This document shows, one piece after another, positions 28,785 to 39,599 of a stretch of 64,000 nt of DNA. The position numbers and the translations under genes were made by a program. Source of the stretch: Pelagibacteraceae bacterium (GTDB lineage Bacteria > Pseudomonadota > Alphaproteobacteria > Pelagibacterales > Pelagibacteraceae); NCBI GenBank assembly GCA_009693705.1, contig SHWS01000005.1:1-64000 (forward strand), in the 5' to 3' direction. Each line of letters starts with the position of its first letter. Positions within the stretch are counted from its first letter, which is position 1. Below the pieces are notes generated by a model. That model did no database searches and had not been told where the DNA came from. It worked only from the letters and a program-made list of their open reading frames with translations.

Positions 28785-29229
28785 ATTTTTTATTTTATTT
28801 TTTATTAGTTCATCGATTTTAAAAGCAGAATTAATAAATCCTAATAACAATATAGAACCAATTGAAGTTGTAAAAATTCAATTAGCTGGTCTTCAAAATA
28901 ACGATTTAAATTATAATGATTTTGGAATTAAACAAACTTGGAATTTTGCCCACCCAAATAATAAAAAAAATACAGGTCCTTTAGAAAATTTTACTCAGAT
29001 GATTAAAGGTAATGCTTATGGAGTGTTGATTAATCACCTTGAAAGCACAGTAAGCCTTCTTAAAAAAAATAATGACCAGGTAGAATTCGAGGTGATAATT
29101 TTAGATCAGAATAAAATTTATCATAAACTTTTGTGGCAAGTTGAAAAATACATTGAAGAAGGCCCTTTAAAAGATTGCTGGTTAACAACTGTCGTCACAA
29201 GCCCTATATCTCTGGGTAGTTCAATTTAA
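28756..29229 (+). CDS. DUF4864-like secreted hypothetical protein
   Basis: Signal-peptide-like N-terminus; IKQTWNFAHPNNKKNTGPLENFTQMI; overlaps the preceding ORF end. Confidence 0.6.
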   Translation: MLKIQLIIFKFFILFFISSSILKAELINPNNNIEPIEVVKIQLAGLQNNDLNYNDFGIKQTWNFAHPNNKKNTGPLENFTQMIKGNAYGVLINHLESTVSLLKKNNDQVEFEVIILDQNKIYHKLLWQVEKYIEEGPLKDCWLTTVVTSPISLGSSI

Positions 29230-29286
29230 TTTGTCAAAGATGCAATTTTGTTTCTGTTCTTATAAAAATTTAGTAGAAATCATTTT

Positions 29287-31719
29287 ATGAAATCTAGAGC
29301 AAAAGTAGTAGTGATAGGAGGTGGGGTTGTCGGAGTTAGCGCTCTTTATCATTTAGCAAAAAAAGGTTGGTCAGATGTAGTCCTCATAGAGAGAAAAGAA
29401 TTAACTTCGGGATCCACATGGCATGCTGCTGGATTATTGCCATTGTTCAATATGAGTTATTCAGTAGGACAATTGCATAAATATGCGGTCAATCTTTATA
29501 AAAAATTAGAAGAAGAAACAGGAAAAAATGTTGGTTTTAGTGTTGTATCAAACATTCGATTAGCAAGCACAAGAGATCGTATGGATGAATATCATCAATA
29601 CGCGGGTGTGGCAAAAACTATTGGTGTAGATGTAAAATTTTTAACTCCTCAACAAGTAAAAGAAATTTGGCCATTGTGTCGTGTAGATGATTTAGTGGGT
29701 GCAATACAGCATCCTGAAGATGGTTATATTCAGCCAGCTGATTTAACACAAGCACTTGCAACTGGTGCAAGAAACATGGGTGCTGAGATTTATAGAAATA
29801 CTATCGTCTTAGCAATGAAACAAAAAAAAGATGGCTGGATAGTTGAAACAGATAAAGGTTCGATTGAAAGCGAACACGTTATTTCCTGTTCAGGAAATTT
29901 TGCTAGACAAACTGGAAAAATGGTTGGCTTAGATATTCCAGTTATTCCAGTTGAACATCAATATATCGTAACTGAACCACATCCAGAAATTTTAAAAAGA
30001 AAAAAAGCAGGCTTACCAGAAATGGGTGTTTTAAGAGACAGTGATAGCAGATGGTACATGAGGGAGGAAGCTGGTGGATTAATTTTAGGGCCATATGAAG
30101 ATGGTGCTCCAGCTTGTTATCTTAATGGACCTTCAAAAGATTCAGAGTATGAATTGTTTCAAGAAGATCTAGATAGATTGGCACCGCACATTGAAGGAGC
30201 AATTCATCGAGTACCAGCGTTTGGAGAGGTTGGAGTTAAAAAAGTTTATAATGGAGCAATTTGTTACACACCAGATGGTAATCCAATTGTTGGTCCCGCT
30301 TGGGGACTTAAAAATTTCTGGATTAATGAAGGACACAGTTTTGGAATTACAGCCGCAGGAGGCGCTGGTTGGCAATTAGCCGAATGGATCATAGATGGTG
30401 AACCAACTATTGATATGCTTGGAGTTGAACCCAGACGTTATGGAGATTATGTGACTAAAAGTTATTTAAAAGCTAAAAATGAAGAGGCGTATAGTCATGT
30501 ATTTATTGTTCATTATCCAGACGAAGAAAGACCAGCTGCACGGCCATTAAGAACAGCGCCATGTTATGACCGAATGAAAAATTTAGGAGCAGTTTTTGGA
30601 CAAAAATTTGGTTGGGAAAGACCCAATTTTTTTGCAACAGATGGTATGGAACAGAAAGATGATTGGTCCTTTAGAAGGTCAAAATGGTTTGAAGCTATAA
30701 AAAAAGAGTGTCAAAACGTAAAAAATAACGTCGGATTATTAGATATGACAGCATTTGCTAAATCTAGAATTAAAGGACCAAAAGCTGAAGAATTTTTAGA
30801 TTATTTAGTTGCAAATAAACTTCCTAAAAAAATTGGAAGAATTAATTTATGTCATGCACTTAATGCTAAAGGAGGTGTTCATTCAGAATTTACAATTATG
30901 CGTGAAGCAGAAGATAGTTTTTATTTAGTTTCTGCTGGTGGGAATTTAAGACTAGATCATGATTGGATAAAAAAATGGATGCCAACTGATGGTTCGGTAA
31001 TATTTGAGGACCTAACAAATAGAATAGGTGTCCTGGTAGTAGCTGGACCAAAATCTAGAGAATTGATGCAAAAAGTTTCAACTGATGATTTTTCTAACGA
31101 AAACTTTAAATGGCTAACTGCCCAAAATATTAATGTTGGTTATGCACCCGTTAATGCAATGAGAGTTAACTTTGTAGGTGAATTAGGATGGGAACTTCAC
31201 CACCCAATCGAATATCAAAATCATATTTTTGATAAACTAATGGAAGCTGGAAAAAATTTAGACCTAAAGCCTTTTGGAATTAGAGCTATGAATAGCTTAA
31301 GATTAGAAAAATCTTATAAGCTTATTGGCACCGAAATGTCGATTGAATATTCACCTTATGAGTCTGGTTTAGAAAGATTTATACATCCTAATAAAGGTAG
31401 TTTCATAGGTTTAGAAGCTTTAAACAAATGGAGAGAAAAAGGATTTGAAAATAAATTAGTAACACTTGAAGTGCACAACACAACGAATGCGGATGTTTTG
31501 GGAAACAACCCTATTTATCATAATGATAAGATTGTAGGTAGAGCAACTGGAGGCGAATTTGGATTTAGATTAAATAAATCAATGGCCCTTGCAATGATTA
31601 AACCGGATATTGCTCATGTAGGTCAAAAATTAAAAGTTGATATTTTAGGTATGATGTATGACGTAACGATAATGGATGAAAGTCCTTACGATCCAGAAAA
31701 TAAACTTTTAAGAGCATAA
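29287..31719 (+). CDS. Dimethylglycine/sarcosine dehydrogenase-like (FAD + GcvT, 810 aa)
   Basis: [68 protein letters not shown]; followed by etfB. Confidence 0.87.
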   Translation: MKSRAKVVVIGGGVVGVSALYHLAKKGWSDVVLIERKELTSGSTWHAAGLLPLFNMSYSVGQLHKYAVNLYKKLEEETGKNVGFSVVSNIRLASTRDRMDEYHQYAGVAKTIGVDVKFLTPQQVKEIWPLCRVDDLVGAIQHPEDGYIQPADLTQALATGARNMGAEIYRNTIVLAMKQKKDGWIVETDKGSIESEHVISCSGNFARQTGKMVGLDIPVIPVEHQYIVTEPHPEILKRKKAGLPEMGVLRDSDSRWYMREEAGGLILGPYEDGAPACYLNGPSKDSEYELFQEDLDRLAPHIEGAIHRVPAFGEVGVKKVYNGAICYTPDGNPIVGPAWGLKNFWINEGHSFGITAAGGAGWQLAEWIIDGEPTIDMLGVEPRRYGDYVTKSYLKAKNEEAYSHVFIVHYPDEERPAARPLRTAPCYDRMKNLGAVFGQKFGWERPNFFATDGMEQKDDWSFRRSKWFEAIKKECQNVKNNVGLLDMTAFAKSRIKGPKAEEFLDYLVANKLPKKIGRINLCHALNAKGGVHSEFTIMREAEDSFYLVSAGGNLRLDHDWIKKWMPTDGSVIFEDLTNRIGVLVVAGPKSRELMQKVSTDDFSNENFKWLTAQNINVGYAPVNAMRVNFVGELGWELHHPIEYQNHIFDKLMEAGKNLDLKPFGIRAMNSLRLEKSYKLIGTEMSIEYSPYESGLERFIHPNKGSFIGLEALNKWREKGFENKLVTLEVHNTTNADVLGNNPIYHNDKIVGRATGGEFGFRLNKSMALAMIKPDIAHVGQKLKVDILGMMYDVTIMDESPYDPENKLLRA

Positions 31720-32468
31720 TGAAAATTTTAGTCGCTATAAAAAGAGTAATCGATTACAATGTTCAAGTTAGGGTAAAAGAAGATGGCTCTGGAGTTGTTA
31801 CTGATAACGTTAAAATGTCAACCAATCCCCCAGATGATAATGCTATTGAAGAGGCTGTAAAAATTAAAGAGTCAGGTAAAGCAACCGAAGTCATAGCAGT
31901 TACCGTCGGAGAAGAAAAAGCCCAAGAAACTCTAAGAAAAGCATTAGCAGTAGGAGCGGATAGAGGAATTCATGTTAAAGTAGATGGTATAATTGAACCT
32001 TTAGCAGTATCAAAAATTTTACAAAAAATAGTAGATAAAGAAAAACCAGATTTAGTTTTCATGGGCAAACAAGCAATTGATGACGATTGTAATCAAACCG
32101 GTCAAATGTTAAGTGCGTTATTAAATTGGCCTCAAGCTACTTTTGCTTCGAAGATTTATTTTAAAGATGGTAAATTAGAGGTGGTTAGAGAAATTGATGA
32201 AGGTTTAGAAACAATTGAAGTCAACTTGCCAGCAATAGTTACATGTGATTTAAGATTAAATGAACCAAGATATGCATCTTTGCCAAACATTATGAAAGCA
32301 AAAAAGAAATCTATTGAACAATTAAATGCAAGCGATTTAGGAGTTGATATAACACCTAGAATACAACAAATTAAAGTTGAAGAACCACCAAAGAGAAAAG
32401 CAGGCATCAAAGTTGCAAACGTTGCAGAACTTGTTCAAAAATTAAAAAATGAGGCAAAGGTAATTTAA
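31719..32468 (+). CDS. etfB: Electron transfer flavoprotein beta subunit
   Basis: [47 protein letters not shown]. Confidence 0.95.
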   Translation: MKILVAIKRVIDYNVQVRVKEDGSGVVTDNVKMSTNPPDDNAIEEAVKIKESGKATEVIAVTVGEEKAQETLRKALAVGADRGIHVKVDGIIEPLAVSKILQKIVDKEKPDLVFMGKQAIDDDCNQTGQMLSALLNWPQATFASKIYFKDGKLEVVREIDEGLETIEVNLPAIVTCDLRLNEPRYASLPNIMKAKKKSIEQLNASDLGVDITPRIQQIKVEEPPKRKAGIKVANVAELVQKLKNEAKVI

Positions 32469-33422
32469 ATGGCAGTTTTATTAATAGCCGAACACAACAA
32501 TAAAGAACTTAGGCCTTTTACTTTAAATTCTGTTACTGCCGCTTCTCAAATTGACTCAGAAGTACATGCTTTAATTATAGGTTATAATTTTGAAGAAGCT
32601 AAGAAAGCATTAGCAGCATTACCTTTGGTTAAAAAAGTAATTTGTGTTGAAGCTGCTTATTATGAAAATTTTATAGCTGAAAACTTTGCTCCAGTAATTG
32701 TTAAATTAGCTGAAAAATACTCTCATATTATTTGTTCAGCTAATACATTTGGTAAAAATTTAATGCCAAGAGTTGCTGCTTTATTAGATATTTCTCAAAT
32801 CAGCGATATTACAAAGGTTATTTCAACAGATACATTTATAAGACCAATTTATGCAGGAAATGCACTTGCAACAGTAAAAAGCAAAGATAATAAAAAATGT
32901 ATAACTATTAGACCAACTTCATTTGATCCATGTGAAACATCAGGTGGTACAGCTTCAATTGAAACCTACGAAAGTAGTAAAGAATTTACTTCAACAAAAT
33001 TTATTAAACGAGAACAAGTTAAATCAGATAGACCAGAACTTGGAACAGCAAGAATCGTTGTTTCAGGCGGAAGAGGAATGCAAAGTGGAGATAATTTTAA
33101 ATTAATCACCGCAATTGCAGATAAATTAAATGCAGCAATCGGCGCATCAAGAGCAGCGGTTGACGCGGGTTACATTAGTAATGATCATCAAGTAGGCCAA
33201 ACTGGAAAAGTCGTTGTTCCAGATTTATATATAGCAGTTGGAATTTCGGGAGCCATTCAACACCTGGCTGGAATGAAAGAAAGTAAAGTAATTGTTGCAA
33301 TTAATAAAGATGGCGAAGCCCCAATATTTAGTGTTGCAGATTATGGATTAGAAGCAGATCTTTTCGACGCACTTCCAAAGTTTTTAGAAGAGCTGAACAA
33401 ATTAAACACTATACAAAAATAA
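32469..33422 (+). CDS. etfA: Electron transfer flavoprotein alpha subunit
   Basis: VVSGGRGMQSGDNFKLI, GASRAAVDAGYISNDHQVGQTGKVVVPDLYIAVGISGAIQHLAGM. Confidence 0.95.
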   Translation: MAVLLIAEHNNKELRPFTLNSVTAASQIDSEVHALIIGYNFEEAKKALAALPLVKKVICVEAAYYENFIAENFAPVIVKLAEKYSHIICSANTFGKNLMPRVAALLDISQISDITKVISTDTFIRPIYAGNALATVKSKDNKKCITIRPTSFDPCETSGGTASIETYESSKEFTSTKFIKREQVKSDRPELGTARIVVSGGRGMQSGDNFKLITAIADKLNAAIGASRAAVDAGYISNDHQVGQTGKVVVPDLYIAVGISGAIQHLAGMKESKVIVAINKDGEAPIFSVADYGLEADLFDALPKFLEELNKLNTIQK

Positions 33423-33445
33423 TCCTTACAGTTAAAAACTAACAT

Positions 33446-35065
33446 ATGTCCAGAGAGTCTATGAAATATGATGTTGTAATTGTTGGAGGAGGTCCATCTG
33501 GTTTGTCAACCGCTATTAAACTTAAACAACTTGATCCAAACTTAAATGTTTGTTTACTAGAAAAAGCATCTGAGATAGGTGCTCATATTTTAAGTGGAAA
33601 TGTATTTGAAACACGTGCATTGGATGAATTGCTTCCAAATTGGAGAGAATTAAATGCGCCGATTAAAACTAAAGTAAATAAAGAAAAATTTTTATTTTTA
33701 AGTAAGACAAAATCCCTAAGTTGGCCAACTTGGTTATTGCCCGCTGTTCAACAAAATCATAAAAATTATATAATTAGTTTAGCAAATTTATGCAGATGGT
33801 TAGCAGAACACGCCGAAAGCTTGGGAGTTGAAATTTTTCCAGGTTTTGCTGCTTCAGAGATTTTGTACAATGAGGACGGATCTGTTAAAGGCATTGCAAC
33901 CCAAGATATGGGCATTGATAAAGAGAGAAATAAAAAAAATAGTTATGAACCCGGTATAGATTTAATAGGTAAAGTAACTGTTTTTGCAGAGGGTTGTAGA
34001 GGTCATTTAGGAAAACAATTAATTCAAAAATTTAATCTTAATCAAGGAAAAGATCCCCAACAATACGGAATTGGATTTAAAGAAATTTGGGAAATTAGTG
34101 AAAAAAATCACGAGGAGGGTTTAGTAATGCATACAGCGGGCTGGCCGTTAGATAACAATACATATGGTGGAAGCTTTATTTATCATGCAGAAAATAAACA
34201 ATTATTTTTAGGTTACGTTATTGGTTTAGACTACAAGAACCCACATTTATCTCCATTTGATGAATTTCAAAGATTTAAAACTCACCCAGCGATTAAAAGA
34301 ATTATTGAAGGTGGCAAAAGAATTTCTTATGGAGCAAGAGCTTTAATCGAAGGAGGAATTCAAAGTTTACCAAAAATGTACATGCCAGGAGCTTTATTGA
34401 TTGGTTGTGACGCAGGAACTTTAAATATGCCCAAGATTAAAGGATCACATACTGCCATGAAAAGTGGAATATTAGCAGCTGAAACAATTTTTGAAAAAAT
34501 AAAACAAAATAAGGATTTATCTATATATGAAGAAAAATTTAAAAATAGTTGGATTTATGAAGAGCTTTATAGAGCCAGAAATGTTAAGCCGAGCTTTAGA
34601 TGGGGATTAATTCTAGGAATAATTTTTACTGGAATAGATCAGATTTTGTTCAAAGGAAAACTACCTTTTACTTTAAGGCACAAGCACGCAGATCATGAAA
34701 CACTAAAGCCTGCAAATCAAATGCCTAAAATTGAGTACCTAAAACCTGATAATGTAATTACTTTTGATAAAACTAGTTCCGTATATTTAACAGGCACTAA
34801 TCATACCGATAATCAGCCTGTCCATTTGCAGCTTAAGGACCCTAATTTACCAATTAATTACACATTAGAAAAATTTGATGAACCCGCACAAAGATATTGT
34901 CCTGCAGGGGTTTATGAGGTTCAAAAGCAAAATGAACAAAATAAATTTGTTATTAATTCACAAAATTGTATTCACTGTAAAACTTGTGATATTAAAGAAC
35001 CATCTCAAAATATTACATGGGTTACGCCAGAGGGTGGCGGTGGTCCAAGGTACGGAAATATGTAA
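33446..35065 (+). CDS. Electron transfer flavoprotein-ubiquinone oxidoreductase
   Basis: DVVIVGGGPSGLSTAIKLKQ, C-terminal 4Fe-4S FVINSQNCIHCKTCDIKEPSQNITWVTPEGGGGPRYGNM. Confidence 0.95.
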   Translation: MSRESMKYDVVIVGGGPSGLSTAIKLKQLDPNLNVCLLEKASEIGAHILSGNVFETRALDELLPNWRELNAPIKTKVNKEKFLFLSKTKSLSWPTWLLPAVQQNHKNYIISLANLCRWLAEHAESLGVEIFPGFAASEILYNEDGSVKGIATQDMGIDKERNKKNSYEPGIDLIGKVTVFAEGCRGHLGKQLIQKFNLNQGKDPQQYGIGFKEIWEISEKNHEEGLVMHTAGWPLDNNTYGGSFIYHAENKQLFLGYVIGLDYKNPHLSPFDEFQRFKTHPAIKRIIEGGKRISYGARALIEGGIQSLPKMYMPGALLIGCDAGTLNMPKIKGSHTAMKSGILAAETIFEKIKQNKDLSIYEEKFKNSWIYEELYRARNVKPSFRWGLILGIIFTGIDQILFKGKLPFTLRHKHADHETLKPANQMPKIEYLKPDNVITFDKTSSVYLTGTNHTDNQPVHLQLKDPNLPINYTLEKFDEPAQRYCPAGVYEVQKQNEQNKFVINSQNCIHCKTCDIKEPSQNITWVTPEGGGGPRYGNM

Positions 35066-35066
35066 T

Positions 35067-35441
35067 TTAAGACAAATCTATTGCTAATTTTTTCAAAGTT
35101 GTAATTGGAAGAATTTTTAAAGTGTTCATATGTGTTCTTCTTAAATAAATTGGACAACCTTTTCCCGCCTCCACAGCTTTTGCGTACCAACTGGCACATA
35201 CGCACCAACTATCTCCATCTTTTAAACCAGGAAAACCATATTCTGGATGAGGAGTAATTAGATCATTACCTGCTTCCTTGCACCATTCTAAAAATTCACT
35301 AGTAACTTTTGCACAAACTGTATGAACTCCATAATCATTTTCATCGGTATTACAACAACCGTCTCTGTACCAACCAGTTAAAGGATCTAAAGAACATTCT
35401 TCCAAATTTTCACCTAGAACATTTTTTTGTTTTTTATCCAT
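35067..35441 (-). CDS. DUF2237 family protein
   Basis: NVLGENLEECSLDPLTGWYRDGCCNTDENDYGVHTVCAKVT. Confidence 0.85.
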   Translation of the reverse strand: MDKKQKNVLGENLEECSLDPLTGWYRDGCCNTDENDYGVHTVCAKVTSEFLEWCKEAGNDLITPHPEYGFPGLKDGDSWCVCASWYAKAVEAGKGCPIYLRRTHMNTLKILPITTLKKLAIDLS

Positions 35442-35909
35442 TTATATTTTTGTTGGATTAGGTTGACCTTTGTAAACTTTTTTCGGATCAAATTTCTTTT
35501 TTTTTTCTAAAAATTTCATTTTAATTTTTCTTCCATTATCAATAGTTCCTAAAGGGATAGATCTATAAAAACAAGATCTGTAACCAACATGACAACTTGA
35601 TCCCTTTCCAATATCAACAGTTAACCAAATTGAATCTTGATCGTCATCAATTCTGATTTCTGTTACTTTTTGGATAAAGCCACTTGTTTTGCCTTTGTGC
35701 CAAATTGCTTTTCTAGATCTGCTAAAGTAGTGTGCTTCCTTAGTTTCAATTGTTTTTTTTAACGCGTCAACATTCATGTAACCATGCATTAAGATATCTT
35801 TGGTTTTTGAGCACATGGTAATTACAGGAATTAGACCATCGTTATCAAATTTAGGCGAAAGAAGATTTCCTTCTTCAATTTCAACAACATTTTCTCTTTT
35901 CTTATACAT
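35442..35909 (-). CDS. hisI: Phosphoribosyl-AMP cyclohydrolase
   Basis: AHYFSRSRKAIWHKGKTSGFIQKV, CHVGYRSCFYR. Confidence 0.92.
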   Translation of the reverse strand: MYKKRENVVEIEEGNLLSPKFDNDGLIPVITMCSKTKDILMHGYMNVDALKKTIETKEAHYFSRSRKAIWHKGKTSGFIQKVTEIRIDDDQDSIWLTVDIGKGSSCHVGYRSCFYRSIPLGTIDNGRKIKMKFLEKKKKFDPKKVYKGQPNPTKI

Positions 35910-35985
35910 TTTATGCCATTATGTAGCATATATATCGATAGATTAAATATTTTAAAAACATCAATTTATAGGTATAAAACTCTTC

Positions 35986-36588
35986 ATGAAATTAGTTAAA
36001 GATACAAAAAATTCAGAAATAAAACACGTTTCTGATAATGAAGCAGAAGAAGCTTTTAGGACAATTTTATTTTGGATTGGTGAAGATCCTACAAGAGAAG
36101 GCTTAGTAGAAACTCCAAAAAGAGTAATCAAAGCTTTTAAAGAATATTTTAAAGGGTACGGAGAGGATCCGTCAAAAATTTTAGAAAAAACTTTTGGTGA
36201 TGTTGAGGGATACGATGATATGGTTGTTCAAAAAAATATATCCTTACAAAGTCATTGTGAACATCATATGGCACCAATTATTGGCGTAGCTCATGTGGCT
36301 TATATACCAAAAGAAAGAGTTGTAGGATTAAGCAAACTAGCACGAGTAGTTGAAGTATTCTCAAAAAGATTACAAACACAAGAAAGATTAACAATGCAAA
36401 TTGCTAAAGCATTAATGGACTCGTTAGATGCAAAAGGGGTTGCGGTAACTATCGACTCAACACATCAGTGTATGACAATGAGGGGAATTAAAAAAGAACA
36501 AGCAACCACTGTTACCAACTATTATCTAGGACAATTTAAAGAAGATCTAAGCATTCAAAACAGATATCTAAAATTTATTAGTAAATAA
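35986..36588 (+). CDS. folE: GTP cyclohydrolase I
   Basis: GEDPTREGLVETPKRVIKAFKEY, SHCEHHMAPIIGVAHVAYIP, TQERLTMQIA, CMTMRGI. Confidence 0.96.
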   Translation: MKLVKDTKNSEIKHVSDNEAEEAFRTILFWIGEDPTREGLVETPKRVIKAFKEYFKGYGEDPSKILEKTFGDVEGYDDMVVQKNISLQSHCEHHMAPIIGVAHVAYIPKERVVGLSKLARVVEVFSKRLQTQERLTMQIAKALMDSLDAKGVAVTIDSTHQCMTMRGIKKEQATTVTNYYLGQFKEDLSIQNRYLKFISK

Positions 36589-36592
36589 ATTT

Positions 36593-37594
36593 GTGTCATA
36601 TCAATTTAAAGCAATAATTCTCAATAAAGAAGGTGAGAATTTTTCGAGAGAAATCAAATCTGTAGATAAATCATTTTTAAAACATGGGGATGTTACTGTA
36701 AAAGTAGATTATTCAGATCTAAATTTTAAAGATGGAATGATTTTAAAAAATGGAGGAAATTTAGTTAAAGAATTTCCACATATTCCAGGCATTGATTTTT
36801 CAGGAACTGTCATAGAAAGTAAAAACAATACTTTTAAAGTAGGTGATGAAGTTATTTTGACTGGTTTTAGAGTAGGTGAAATTTTTTATGGAGGATATTC
36901 TCAAATAGCCAGGGTTAATGGAGAATTTTTAGTAAAAAAACCACTTAACTTAACTAGTAAGCAAGCCATGATCATAGGTACAGCAGGACTAACATCGTTG
37001 ATGAGTGCTTTTGCTATCCAAGCTAGAGAAGCAATTTTATTAGGAGAAAAAGTTAATGATGTATTGGTTACTGGAGCGACCGGTGGAGTTGGAAGTTTAG
37101 CTGTGATTGCTCTAAATAAATTAGGATATAATGTTACTGCAGTTAGCGGGAAATTATCTCAAGCAAATTATCTAAAATCATTAGGTGCAAAAAACATTAT
37201 AAATAGAGCAGAATTTGATAAAGATCCTAAAATAATTGATAAAGGATTATGGGATGGAGTTGTTGATACTGTTGGAGGAAGAATTTTAGCCAATGCAATT
37301 GCTCAAACAAAACCAAATGGAATTATTACTGTTTGTGGAAATGTAAATAATAATGAACTTAAAACAAGTGTTATTCCATTTATGTTAAGGGGGATTAAAC
37401 TCTGGGGGATAGATTCTGCAAACTGCAGCATAAAAAGAAGACAATTTATTTGGAATGAAGCAGCAAATTTAATTGATTTTAGTTTATTAGAAAATTATAT
37501 TTTAACTGTAAGTTTAGAAGAGCTTTTAGAAATATATCCAAAAATATTAAATGGAGAAATTTCTGGTAGAGTTTTAGTTGATTTAAATAAATAA
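36593..37594 (+). CDS. MDR-family acrylyl-CoA reductase/quinone oxidoreductase (AcuI/YhdH-like)
   Basis: GTG start; DYSDLNFKDGMILKNGGNLVKEFPHIPGIDFSGTV, VTGATGGVGSLAVIALNKLGYNVTAVSGK. Confidence 0.85.
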   Translation: MSYQFKAIILNKEGENFSREIKSVDKSFLKHGDVTVKVDYSDLNFKDGMILKNGGNLVKEFPHIPGIDFSGTVIESKNNTFKVGDEVILTGFRVGEIFYGGYSQIARVNGEFLVKKPLNLTSKQAMIIGTAGLTSLMSAFAIQAREAILLGEKVNDVLVTGATGGVGSLAVIALNKLGYNVTAVSGKLSQANYLKSLGAKNIINRAEFDKDPKIIDKGLWDGVVDTVGGRILANAIAQTKPNGIITVCGNVNNNELKTSVIPFMLRGIKLWGIDSANCSIKRRQFIWNEAANLIDFSLLENYILTVSLEELLEIYPKILNGEISGRVLVDLNK

Positions 37595-38487
37595 TGGATT
37601 GGGATAAATTAAAAATTTTTCATGCTGTAGCTGAAGCGGGTAGTTTTACTAATGCTACCATTAATCTAAATCTTAGTCAGTCGGCAATTAGCCGTCAAAT
37701 TCAATCATTAGAACAAGATTTAAAAGTTCAATTATTTGAAAGACACGCAAGAGGTTTGACGCTTACTCAAAATGGTGAGTATGTTTTTAAAACTGCGCAT
37801 GAAGTTATTAGTAAATTAAAAGAAGTTGAAACCTCTCTAGGCGATCAAAAAAATAAACCTACTGGAAAATTAACTATTACCACAGTAAGAAGTTTTGGTA
37901 CTCATTGGCTAACTCCAAGAATTGAAGAATTTATGAGATTGAATCCTGAAATTGAAATTGAACTAATTTTTGATGATAAAGAATTAGATTTGAGCACGCG
38001 TGAAGCCGATATTGGAATTTTTATGAGGAAACCCAAACAATTAAATTATATACAAAAAAAATTAGTTGATATTAAGTATTTTATTTATGGTTCAATAAAA
38101 TATTTAGAAAAACATGGAATGCCCAAAACAATACCCGATTTAAATAAACACAGGTTTATTTCATTTGGCAAAGGAGCACCTTCTCCAGTTTTTAATCCTG
38201 ATTGGGCTTTAAAACTTGGAATGTATGATGGTAAAAAAAGAAAATCTGTTATGAAAGTAAATAGTGTGATGGGACTTTTGCTAGCAGTTGAATCTGGTGT
38301 TGGTTTAGCGGCTTTACCAGAATATTTGGTTGTAAATTCCAATAAAGTTGTCAAAGTCTTACCTAAGTCAGAAGGCCCAATTACAGAAGCTCATTTCGTT
38401 TATCCTCAGTCATTAAAAAATACAGCGAGAGTTCAAGCTTTTAGAAATTTTTTGTTTAGTAAAATAGGCGACTGGAAGAATATCTAG
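37594..38487 (+). CDS. LysR-family transcriptional regulator
   Basis: DKLKIFHAVAEAGSFTNATINLNLSQSAISRQIQSLEQDLKVQLFERHARGLTLTQNGE. Confidence 0.95.
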   Translation: MDWDKLKIFHAVAEAGSFTNATINLNLSQSAISRQIQSLEQDLKVQLFERHARGLTLTQNGEYVFKTAHEVISKLKEVETSLGDQKNKPTGKLTITTVRSFGTHWLTPRIEEFMRLNPEIEIELIFDDKELDLSTREADIGIFMRKPKQLNYIQKKLVDIKYFIYGSIKYLEKHGMPKTIPDLNKHRFISFGKGAPSPVFNPDWALKLGMYDGKKRKSVMKVNSVMGLLLAVESGVGLAALPEYLVVNSNKVVKVLPKSEGPITEAHFVYPQSLKNTARVQAFRNFLFSKIGDWKNI

Positions 38488-38520
38488 TTTTAAATTTAAT
38501 AATCGTATTGACATTTAATA

Positions 38521-38541
38521 TGCGAATGATAATCATTCGCA
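38521..38541. promoter_or_regulatory. Fur-box-like perfect palindrome TGCGAATGATAATCATTCGCA
   Basis: 21-bp palindrome around a single central base; core AATGATAATCATT is the classical Fur core; overlaps region downstream of a TTGACA (38508-38513); precedes iron ABC operon. Confidence 0.8.
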
Positions 38542-38573
38542 ATAATAAAATAAATTATTTATCACAAAAAAAT

Positions 38574-39599
38574 ATGAAAAAATTGCTTGTTATATATTGT
38601 TTTTTATACTTTTTTGCTAATTCAATTTTTGCAAATGAAGTAAATGTTTTTACATCAAGGCATTACGATTCAGATGTTCAGCTTTATGAAAAATTTACAT
38701 CAATAACGGGAATTAAGGTTAACGTTATTTCCGGGGAAGATGCGGCCCTTGAAAAAAGAATGATAGAAGAAGGAAACGACTCAAAAGCAGATTTATACAT
38801 CACAGCGGACGCTGGAAGACTAGGTTTATTCGATAAAAAAGACATGTTTCAAAATTCAATTTCAACAATTATTAAATCTAAAGTACCCGAAAATTTTAGA
38901 AGTGAAAACTGGACAGCAATTGCAAAAAGGGCAAGAATTATTTTTTATGCAAAAGAGAGAGTGTCAAAAGATGAAATTAAAAATTTAAGATATGAAGATT
39001 TATCAAAACCTAATTGGAAAAATAGAATAACTATTCGACAATCTAACAGCGTTTATAATCAATCATTAGTTGCTTCACTAATTAGTAATAACGGAATAGT
39101 AAAAACAGAAGAATGGGTTAAAGGATTTGTAAATAATTTTGCACGAGATCCTCAAGATAATGATCGAGCACAAATATTAGCGGTCGCTTCAGGAGAAGCT
39201 GACATTACAATTGCTAATACTTATTATTATGCCTTAATGTTATCAGGTCAAAAAGGTAAAGACCAACAAGAAGCGGCAAAAAAAGTTACGCCGTTTTTTC
39301 CAAATCAAAATGACAGGGGAACTCACATGAATGTTAGTGGTGCAGGAGTATTAAAAACTTCAAAAAATTCAGAAAATGCAATTAAGTTGATAGAATTTTT
39401 ACTAACAAAAGAATCACAAGAACATATTATTAATAATACATTTGAATATCCAATCATAGAAAATATAGAACCTAATGAATTAATTAAAAATTCGAATTTA
39501 GGAAATAATTTTAGGCAAGATTTAGAAACGCCAGTGAAAGAATATTCTATATATCAAGCTGAGGCGTTGAAGTTAATGTTAAAAGCAGGTTGGAAATAG
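38574..39599 (+). CDS. Fe(III) ABC transporter substrate-binding protein
   Basis: Signal peptide from ATG 38574 (MKKLLVIYCFLYFFANSIFA), NEVNVFTSRHYDSDVQLYEKFTSITGIKVNVISG; the 38508 start lies across the operator. Confidence 0.9.
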   Translation: MKKLLVIYCFLYFFANSIFANEVNVFTSRHYDSDVQLYEKFTSITGIKVNVISGEDAALEKRMIEEGNDSKADLYITADAGRLGLFDKKDMFQNSISTIIKSKVPENFRSENWTAIAKRARIIFYAKERVSKDEIKNLRYEDLSKPNWKNRITIRQSNSVYNQSLVASLISNNGIVKTEEWVKGFVNNFARDPQDNDRAQILAVASGEADITIANTYYYALMLSGQKGKDQQEAAKKVTPFFPNQNDRGTHMNVSGAGVLKTSKNSENAIKLIEFLLTKESQEHIINNTFEYPIIENIEPNELIKNSNLGNNFRQDLETPVKEYSIYQAEALKLMLKAGWK

